From an uncultured Oscillospiraceae bacterium (GTDB taxonomy: Bacteria > Bacillota > Clostridia > Oscillospirales > Acutalibacteraceae), in NCBI GenBank assembly GCA_900548085.1, contig URJF01000037.1:1-12347 (forward strand): DNA of 12,347 nucleotides. The letters are read 5' to 3'. A model generated the notes under the pieces. The model made no database searches. It had not been told where the DNA came from and saw nothing but the letters and a program-made list of their open reading frames with translations. The position numbers were made by a program, and so were the translations under genes. Numbering within the stretch: the first letter of the stretch is position 1; each line of letters begins with the position of its first letter. This document shows, one piece after another, positions 6,518 to 12,347 of this stretch.

Positions 6518-8356
6518 ATGGATAATAAACACGCTGTGCTAAAGCAATATTTTGGTCACGACACATTTCGCTCCGGACAAGAGGACATAGTGGATTGTTT
6601 GCTCAGTGGCAGGGATGCACTATGTATTATGCCCACAGGTGCCGGCAAGTCCGTTTGCTATCAGGTGCCTGCACTCCTTCTTGACGGAATAACCATAGTT
6701 GTGTCTCCGCTGATTTCCTTGATGAAAGACCAGGTCAACGCTCTCAATTTGAGCGGAGTGCCTGCCGCTTTTCTTAACAGCTCGTTGAGTGAGGTACAGT
6801 ACAAAAAGGTAATAGATTTAGTCGTTAGGGGACAGTATAAAATTTTGTATGTAGCGCCCGAAAGACTTGTGACAAAGAGCTTTTTGTACTTGTCCGGAAA
6901 TGTTAAAATTTCTATGGTTGCGATAGACGAGGCGCATTGCGTGTCACAGTGGGGGCAGGATTTTCGCCCTGCTTATATGAAGATAAACGAGTTTATCCGT
7001 TTACTCCCGGTACGACCTATAGTCGGTGCTTTTACTGCAACAGCTACAGATAAGGTTAAAGAGGATATCCGTAACCTTTTGGAACTGCAAAATCCCTACA
7101 CTGTTACTACAGGATTTGACAGACCTAATCTTTATTTTTCTGTAGAAAAGCCTAAGTATAAGAATCAGCGTGTTCTGGAGCTTGTAAGAAAGTATGACGA
7201 CTTATCGGGAATAATATATTGTTCCACCCGTAAAAATGTAGAAGAAGTGTGCGACTTGCTGTTAAAAAGTGATATTAGTGCTACACGCTACCACGCAGGG
7301 CTTGGTGAGGAAGAACGCCATCGTAATCAGGACGATTTTGTTTTTGACAGAAAAAAGGTTATGGTTGCCACCAATGCTTTCGGTATGGGTATAGACAAGT
7401 CGGATGTGCGCTATATTGTTCACTATAATATGCCTAAGAATATCGAAAATTATTATCAAGAGGCGGGCAGAGCAGGCCGTGACGGCGAAAGGTCTGATTG
7501 CATTTTGCTCTACAGCCCTAAGGATGTGCATACAAATCGATTTTTGATTGAGCGTTCTGCTCCTAATCCCGGACTTACGATAGAGGAGCAGGACAGAGTT
7601 AGGGAGCTTGATGAGGAACGACTGAAATATATGACTTATTACTGCACCACCGGCGAATGTCTGAGAGAATATATGCTTCGCTATTTTGGTGAGCACGGCA
7701 AAAGCTACTGCGGTAATTGCTCAAACTGCCTCGGCAATTTTGAAACAGTTGACATTACTGTCGATGCCCAAAAGATTTTGTCATGCGTGGCAAAAACAAA
7801 GGGCAGATTTGGTGTAACTGTAATATGCGGAGTGCTCCGTGGCAGTAGAAGTGAAAAAATACTTTCGCTCCATTTGGATGAGCAGTCTACCTATGGAATA
7901 ATGAAAGAGTGCAGTGAAAAGCAGCTGAGAGATATTATTGACTTCCTTTGTGAAAAAGGATATTTGTCTGTTTCGGGCGGACAGTACCCTGCGCTAAAAC
8001 TGACACAGCATAGCAAGCCCGTACTCTGTGGAGAAGAAACGCTCACTATGAAGCAGTCAAAAACAGTTACTGTTGAGCGAAAACTCAGCAAAAAGCAGGT
8101 GATGGCTAACATTGATACCTCACTGTTCACTCGACTGAAACAACTCCGTTTGGTGTTGGCTAATAAGCAGAATGTGCCGGCTTATATTGTATTTAATGAT
8201 GCTACACTCGTGGATATGTGCGCCAAATTACCTCGTACTATGAGCGAGTTTTTGGAAGTTTCGGGAGTTGGCAATGCTAAGGCACAACAGTACGGCGAAA
8301 TATTTTTAGATACCATAAAACATTATTTGGATTGTAAGCAGAAGAAAGACAGTTAG
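6518..8356 (+). CDS. recQ: ATP-dependent DNA helicase RecQ
   Basis: RecQ is a 3'-5' DNA helicase in recombination and fork repair. The 612-aa product has the full RecQ layout. Helicase core: motif 0 (TFRSGQ), Walker A PTGAGKS at 39-45, DEAH at 137-140 followed by CVSQWG, TATAT near 174-177, and motif VI QEAGRAGRDG at about 314-323. Zinc site: Cys381, Cys398, Cys401 and Cys404, the usual four positions. An RQC winged-helix region covers roughly 410-505, and a C-terminal HRDC domain about 530-604 (LKQLRLVLA, LPRTMSEFLEVSGVG). I chose the ATG at 6518, which has AGGTG seven bases upstream. The GTG at 6509 overlaps that site. A 38-base gap leads to the nitroreductase, probably on the same transcript. 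Confidence 0.97.
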   Translation: MDNKHAVLKQYFGHDTFRSGQEDIVDCLLSGRDALCIMPTGAGKSVCYQVPALLLDGITIVVSPLISLMKDQVNALNLSGVPAAFLNSSLSEVQYKKVIDLVVRGQYKILYVAPERLVTKSFLYLSGNVKISMVAIDEAHCVSQWGQDFRPAYMKINEFIRLLPVRPIVGAFTATATDKVKEDIRNLLELQNPYTVTTGFDRPNLYFSVEKPKYKNQRVLELVRKYDDLSGIIYCSTRKNVEEVCDLLLKSDISATRYHAGLGEEERHRNQDDFVFDRKKVMVATNAFGMGIDKSDVRYIVHYNMPKNIENYYQEAGRAGRDGERSDCILLYSPKDVHTNRFLIERSAPNPGLTIEEQDRVRELDEERLKYMTYYCTTGECLREYMLRYFGEHGKSYCGNCSNCLGNFETVDITVDAQKILSCVAKTKGRFGVTVICGVLRGSRSEKILSLHLDEQSTYGIMKECSEKQLRDIIDFLCEKGYLSVSGGQYPALKLTQHSKPVLCGEETLTMKQSKTVTVERKLSKKQVMANIDTSLFTRLKQLRLVLANKQNVPAYIVFNDATLVDMCAKLPRTMSEFLEVSGVGNAKAQQYGEIFLDTIKHYLDCKQKKDS

Positions 8357-8394
8357 CATTTTACTGCTAAATATATATGAAAGGGGCTTTATTT

Positions 8395-8922
8395 ATGAGT
8401 CAGGTATTGGATAATATTAGGAGCAGAAGAAGTGTTCGCAAGTTTAAGGACGATGCAGTTCCGCAGGATTTGCTGGACAAAATTATTGAGGCGGGTCTCT
8501 ATGCACCCAGCTCCAGAGGAAAGCAGGGTACTGTAATTGTGCAGATAACGGACAAAAAGATGCGTAGTGAATTTGTCAGAGAAAATGCAAAAATCGGCGG
8601 ATGGGATGACGGTTTTGATCCTTTTTATAATGCCCCGGTGATTCTGTTGGTTTTGGGTGACAAAAATAATGTAAATCGTGTCTACGACGGCAGTCTTGTT
8701 ATGGAAAATATGATGCTCGAGGCTCACGATTTAGACCTCGGAACCTGTTGGATTCATAGAGCTAAGGAAGAATTTGAGTCCGAATGGGGCAAGAATTTTC
8801 TCAAGTCAATTGGCATTGACGGCGAATGGGAGGGCATAGGCCACTGTGCCGTAGGTTATACCGATGGCGACTATCCGTCACCATATGAAATAAAATCAAA
8901 CAGAGTTTATTATATACGATAA
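8395..8922 (+). CDS. Nitroreductase-family FMN flavoprotein
   Basis: A 175-aa cytoplasmic member of the nitroreductase superfamily, which reduces nitro compounds, quinones or flavins with NAD(P)H. The FMN-phosphate motif SRRSVRKF lies at residues 10-17, APSSRGKQG at 37-45, a core strand APVILLVLG at about 77-85, and LDLGTCWI near 112-119. The C-terminal GHCAVGYTDGDYP is the usual family ending before a short tail. The protein is at the short end for the family and likely forms a dimer. The ATG at 8395 (MSQVLDNI) has AGGGG nine bases upstream; the ATG at 8377 has no such site. It lies 19 bases before the GH18 gene. The physiological substrate is unknown. Confidence 0.9.
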   Translation: MSQVLDNIRSRRSVRKFKDDAVPQDLLDKIIEAGLYAPSSRGKQGTVIVQITDKKMRSEFVRENAKIGGWDDGFDPFYNAPVILLVLGDKNNVNRVYDGSLVMENMMLEAHDLDLGTCWIHRAKEEFESEWGKNFLKSIGIDGEWEGIGHCAVGYTDGDYPSPYEIKSNRVYYIR

Positions 8923-8941
8923 ACAGAAATAGGGAGAAATT

Positions 8942-10360
8942 ATGAAAAAATGGGTTAAATTTTTGGCTTTGGTTATGGCGGCTGTTACTGCTGTTACAGT
9001 GCTTCTCGGTTGCAGTGCCAACGGAAAAAGTATCATGAATGAAACTTATTCAAAATATGATAATTTGGCGGCCAATGCAAAGTATATCAAAAGTGACGGA
9101 AAAATAAGAAAGTCTTTTAAACTAAAGGGCAAAATGGAAGAAAACAATTTCATCACCGTGGATTTAAACAAGACGGTGGATTTCAATACTGTTGTTCTCC
9201 AGGAGCGTGGAAAAAAGGTTACATTGTTCCAAATATATGGCAGTAACGATAAAGACAAGGACTACAAATTCTTATATCAAAGTGATTGTATCGAGGGTGG
9301 TCACACTTGCTTTTTAGGCGATGTCAGCTATCGTTATTTGCGCATTTTTGTTAATCAGTCCTCCGGTAGATACAGATTGTATAACATCGGTGTATACAAC
9401 ATAAAGAGCAAAAATGCGAACAAAATGCGTGTCAATTCGTATCTTGTGGCGAATGAAGTAAACGAAAAAACTGATTTTTCTATGGTTGATGCTCTCACAG
9501 ACATTATAGTTTTCGGTACTGCTAAATATACTAAGGACGGTAACATTATCTATGTTGACAATGAGGGAAAAGAAATTGATAAAAGTATCTATGCCGAAAA
9601 GATAAATATAATCAAAAAGAAAACAGCTGGCAAAAACATAAATTTGATTTGCGATATTGCCATGCCGTACAATGATAACAATGCTGATATTATTTCTATG
9701 CTCAGCGACAGCAATGTAGATAAGCTTGTTTCTAATATAAAGGCGTTTGTTACAGAATACGGCTTTGACGGCTACGATATGGACTATGAGTTCCCTAACA
9801 GCAAAAATGAGTGGAAGATGTTCAATAATTTTTTGCGAAAACTTGATGCCGCCATTCCGGACAAAATTATATCTCTCGCAGTGGCACCGTGGGACCTGCA
9901 GTTTGATGATGATGTTATACCAATTATCGACAGAGCAGAGGTTATGCTCTATGATATGTTTACTGCTCACGGATATCATTCTATATTCCCTGTGACAGTA
10001 AACGGAATAAACAAAATGCTCAAAGGCGGATTTAAGGCAGAACAATTGGACCTCGGTGTGCCGTTTTATTCACGCCCTACCAATAAACTTGCTTATTGGG
10101 GAAATTATAACCAGTTTGAAGGCAAGCTTGACAGATACACAAATCTCATTTATTTCAATGATTTTGATCATGACGGTAATCCTATGACTGCACCGCAGTA
10201 CATAAATTCGGTTCAAATGATTTCGGACAAAACAGCTTTCGTTGCCGATGCCGGTTTGGGCGGTATTATGATATGGCATATGACATGTGATTTGCCATAC
10301 AAAAACAAGCTGTCATTGTTTAAAGCAATAAGTGACACAAAGTCAGAAAAACAGATGTAA
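8942..10360 (+). CDS. Lipoprotein glycoside hydrolase family 18 with discoidin-like N-terminal domain
   Basis: Predicted surface lipoprotein (472 aa) that cleaves beta-1,4 links next to GlcNAc, as chitinases and endo-beta-N-acetylglucosaminidases do. A signal peptide ends in the lipobox LLGC, with lipidated Cys24. Residues about 38-153 look like an F5/8 type C (discoidin) carbohydrate-binding fold: FITVDLNKTVDFNTVVL, FQIYGSNDKDKDYKFLY, YRYLRIFV and YNIGVYNI match its strands in order. The GH18 barrel occupies about 164-460. It carries the complete DxxDxDxE motif (DGYDMDYE), with Asp276, Asp279, Asp281 and catalytic acid Glu283, then the VMLYDMFT strand and a late GGIMIWHM strand. The start has GGGAG six bases upstream. 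Glycan choice (chitin, N-glycan or cell-wall) cannot be decided here; the GH20 gene nearby fits GlcNAc-glycan breakdown. Confidence 0.92.
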   Translation: MKKWVKFLALVMAAVTAVTVLLGCSANGKSIMNETYSKYDNLAANAKYIKSDGKIRKSFKLKGKMEENNFITVDLNKTVDFNTVVLQERGKKVTLFQIYGSNDKDKDYKFLYQSDCIEGGHTCFLGDVSYRYLRIFVNQSSGRYRLYNIGVYNIKSKNANKMRVNSYLVANEVNEKTDFSMVDALTDIIVFGTAKYTKDGNIIYVDNEGKEIDKSIYAEKINIIKKKTAGKNINLICDIAMPYNDNNADIISMLSDSNVDKLVSNIKAFVTEYGFDGYDMDYEFPNSKNEWKMFNNFLRKLDAAIPDKIISLAVAPWDLQFDDDVIPIIDRAEVMLYDMFTAHGYHSIFPVTVNGINKMLKGGFKAEQLDLGVPFYSRPTNKLAYWGNYNQFEGKLDRYTNLIYFNDFDHDGNPMTAPQYINSVQMISDKTAFVADAGLGGIMIWHMTCDLPYKNKLSLFKAISDTKSEKQM

Positions 10361-10362
10361 CA

Positions 10363-10413
10363 AAAAAAATAACAGCTCCTATCGTTTCCGTTTCGATAGG
10401 AGCTGATTTTATT
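10363..10413. terminator. Two-way terminator between convergent GH18 and M28 genes
   Basis: A perfect 12-base-pair stem, CAGCTCCTATCG / CGATAGGAGCTG, around a nine-base loop, with an eight-A run on the left and ATTTTATT on the right. The strong T-run is on the minus strand, so it mainly stops the M28 transcript and less strongly the GH18 one. Confidence 0.9.
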
Positions 10414-10421
10414 ATGCTCGT

Positions 10422-11720
10422 TTATTTGTTTTCAGAACCCTTTTCGTCAAAGTTCAAAATAGTTGAGAGTACAATCTCATAGCCTTCTTTGATAGCCTCC
10501 GGTACGAGTCTGTCATAGGAGTCACGGCGATTGTGATAGTAGTCAGCCGGAGACGGATCCATTGCAGCTAAGCAGGTAGCTTTGATTCCTGCCTGTGAGA
10601 AAGCGGCGGCATCTGAAGAACCGAAGAATACATTAGCAAACTTAAGATCGTCATATCCTGCATCTTCTGCCGAGTCCTTAACCAGCTGTGAAAATGCGCT
10701 GTCATGCTTTACTGTGCCTGACATATCCTTGCTGTACACATTGAAATATCCAAGGTCAGCCAGTGTATCAACACAGAGAATAGCTGTATCAACGCCTTCC
10801 TCGGTATATTCTTTTTTGTGGTCTTTAGCCCACTGTTTGCAGCCTCTGAGTCCTGCTTCTTCGCCATCGGTAATCATTGCGACTACCTCTGTATTCTCAA
10901 ACTCTACTCCTGCCATATCCAGCATACGCAGAGCGCACACAGCGGCATATGTGCCGGTCAGATTGTCATTGGCTCCGGGTGAAAGGGTGTTGAAGTCAAC
11001 GAAGAAGAACAGCGGAATCATAGCTAAAGCTGTAACGCAGTGCCAGTAGTATCCGTAATTCACAACAAATTCACCGAATGCACCCATATCTGCAAAGTTA
11101 GCGATAATTGTGATTATTGCCACAACAAAAGAAATCACTGCGCTTACGATTGACAATCCCATAATGGGACCGAAAAGAGGCTTTTTCTTGCTGTAATAGA
11201 TGTGACGCCATTCGTATGCTGAGTCACAGTGACCTGAGATTATGATTCTGCGCTTAACCTCGCCTGTAGGTTTACGTTTAGCATAAAAGTTGTGTGCTTC
11301 CTTTTTCTTGTAAAATGCATCACAAAATTGCTTGTACAGCAAAAATTCCATCACTGTGATGAACAGGCTGACTGCCACGATACCGCCTACTATGCAGGTT
11401 GGTACAAAAAACGGTGATGGGCCTACTTCTGCAAAAACATTTGTGAATGTAAGAATGAGACAAACAACGACTGAAAGTATAATTGCTGCCGATACTGTTT
11501 TTGTGAAGTGCAAAAACGCCTTAGGTGCCATTTTGTAGGTCTCAAATCCTGTTTCGTCACAAAATGTGTCCATTTCTTTTTTGATGTGCTTTTGGGTAGC
11601 CAAGCAGTTTTCGTTGCCCGATTCTCTTGGGCCGTAGCGCTTGATTACATTGGTAATCTCTTTTACGGTGTAGTCAACATTTTCGTTGATGACTACCTGT
11701 GGGAACTCTTTGATATTCAT
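10422..11720 (-). CDS. Membrane-embedded M28-family zinc metallopeptidase
   Basis: A 432-aa aminopeptidase-type metalloenzyme. The M28 ligand set can be read in order: His164 (with Asp166, GHCDSAYEW), bridging Asp252 (SPGANDNLTGT), general base Glu287 and ligand Glu288 (TDGEEAGLRG), Asp318 (CVDTLAD) and His396 (YYHNRRDS). Hydrophobic helices lie at about 72-95, 105-130, 185-208 and 222-242. The second pair falls inside the catalytic domain, between His164 and Asp252. The loop between helices 2 and 3 is strongly basic (YKKKEAHNFYAKRKPTGEVKRR), which places it and all metal ligands on the cytoplasmic side. There is no signal peptide. The ATG is three bases after the GH20 stop; its AGGAG is inside the GH20 coding end, 11 bases from the start. 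Substrate unknown. Confidence 0.9.
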   Translation of the reverse strand: MNIKEFPQVVINENVDYTVKEITNVIKRYGPRESGNENCLATQKHIKKEMDTFCDETGFETYKMAPKAFLHFTKTVSAAIILSVVVCLILTFTNVFAEVGPSPFFVPTCIVGGIVAVSLFITVMEFLLYKQFCDAFYKKKEAHNFYAKRKPTGEVKRRIIISGHCDSAYEWRHIYYSKKKPLFGPIMGLSIVSAVISFVVAIITIIANFADMGAFGEFVVNYGYYWHCVTALAMIPLFFFVDFNTLSPGANDNLTGTYAAVCALRMLDMAGVEFENTEVVAMITDGEEAGLRGCKQWAKDHKKEYTEEGVDTAILCVDTLADLGYFNVYSKDMSGTVKHDSAFSQLVKDSAEDAGYDDLKFANVFFGSSDAAAFSQAGIKATCLAAMDPSPADYYHNRRDSYDRLVPEAIKEGYEIVLSTILNFDEKGSENK

Positions 11721-11723
11721 AAG

Positions 11724-12347
11724 TTACCGCTCTCCTTTAGATTTGTATTCTTTATTTAACTCTACCTCAAGGTAGGTGTTTCCTTTGCTGAAATTCTTGC
11801 GTATTTTGCCTTTGTGGAATAATCCTTTTGGCATGGATACCTTGTCTACTGCATAGTTTATGCCCAGCTTGTCGAGTACAGGTTTTTCGTCGTCCATTCT
11901 CATCTTGAAGCTGTCGTAGTTGAGATTGCTTTCGGGTGACCACGCAACTTCGGACAGTGCGAGTATGCGTGGAAAAGTCATCATATCCAGTCTCGCTCTG
12001 TCGGGCATCCATTCTGTCCACAGTTCACCCTCTATACCTAAAACATTTTTTACATTCTCGCTGTTCACACCGAATTTTTCTGGTCTGTAGTCATATGTGT
12101 TCTTTAGGCAATACTGTGCATACGGCATATCAAAGTAGAAGGACTGGTGATTACTCATAATCATACTTCCGCCTGCATTGACGTACTTTTCTGCATTTTT
12201 ATCTCTCTGCGGTGTCCAGTATTGAACGACAATGTTTTTGTCATCTGTATCTAAGTTGGAAGATTTCAGTATCTCATTCCAGCCTATTAGCTTTTTGCCC
12301 TTTGTTTTGAGCTCCTGCTGATGTCTGTGGACAGCCTTTATAAGCGA
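11724..12347 (-). CDS. Glycoside hydrolase family 20 beta-N-acetylhexosaminidase, C-terminal part (open at right edge)
   Basis: GH20 enzymes remove terminal beta-GlcNAc or GalNAc. The frame stays open to the window edge, giving the last 207 residues of a larger protein. Family landmarks are in order: KGKKLIGWNEIL (usually WDEIL), VVQYWTP, a GGSMIMSNHQSFYFD stretch equal to the family's 'G..vI.s...YlD', then GIEGELWTEW and FPRILALSEVAWS. The catalytic Asp-Glu pair lies upstream, outside the window. After the barrel there is a basic tail of about 40 residues (MPKGLFHKGKIRKNFSKG to KSKGER). A start codon at 12164 is only an internal Met. It is translationally linked to the M28 gene, whose start follows the stop by three bases. 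The promoter is outside the window. Confidence 0.93.
   Translation of the reverse strand, partial: SLIKAVHRHQQELKTKGKKLIGWNEILKSSNLDTDDKNIVVQYWTPQRDKNAEKYVNAGGSMIMSNHQSFYFDMPYAQYCLKNTYDYRPEKFGVNSENVKNVLGIEGELWTEWMPDRARLDMMTFPRILALSEVAWSPESNLNYDSFKMRMDDEKPVLDKLGINYAVDKVSMPKGLFHKGKIRKNFSKGNTYLEVELNKEYKSKGER

Noticed and set aside
8353..8370. Six-base-pair hairpin TTAGCA/TGCTAA overlapping the recQ stop codon
   Set aside because: The stem is short and AT-rich with no T-run, so it is not a convincing terminator; recQ and the nitroreductase are more likely co-transcribed.
1..12347. CRISPR arrays, insertion sequences and other direct repeat arrays
   Set aside because: No regularly spaced repeats, terminal inverted repeats or transposase-like frames were seen.

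Overview
The window looks like a chromosomal segment of a low-GC Firmicute, most likely a gut Clostridia of the Ruminococcaceae/Oscillospiraceae type. This rests on AGGAG/GAGG-type ribosome binding sites, TTGnnn-17-TATAAT promoters, tRNA genes with encoded CCA, hairpin-plus-T-run terminators, and genes for a GH18 lipoprotein, a GH20 hexosaminidase and a MATE exporter. The exact taxon cannot be read from the sequence alone.

Region 1 (1-3518) runs from a tRNA-Leu(GAG) gene to a tRNA-Ser(CGA) gene on the opposite strand. Between them lies an AT-rich accessory stretch; one sampled 60-base line is 25% GC, against 40% in a sampled line of recQ. It holds a run of minus-strand genes: a 225-aa protein with two CxxC pairs and an immunity-like C-terminus, two membrane-anchored proteins of 209 and 139 aa, a membrane protein broken by one in-frame TAG, and a 57-aa two-helix membrane peptide. 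One weak plus-strand ORF lies beside the tRNA-Ser gene. No integrase, transposase or att repeat was found.

Region 2 (3535-6469) is a plus-strand operon with a good promoter and a terminator: hisH, hisF and a MATE-family exporter. hisH and hisF encode the two subunits of imidazole glycerol phosphate synthase; no other his gene is present here. Its promoter is divergent from that of tRNA-Ser.

Region 3 (6472-10413) starts at an extended -10 promoter and carries recQ, a nitroreductase-family flavoprotein and a GH18 lipoprotein with a discoidin-like N-terminal domain, closely spaced and co-directional. It ends at a two-way terminator.

Region 4 (10422-12347, minus strand) converges on region 3. 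It holds a membrane-embedded M28 metallopeptidase preceded by the C-terminal part of a GH20 beta-hexosaminidase that runs off the right edge. The GH18 and GH20 enzymes suggest processing of GlcNAc-containing glycans. The best leads are the AT-rich tRNA-flanked cassette, the amber-broken gene within it, and the M28 enzyme whose catalytic domain is split by a transmembrane hairpin.
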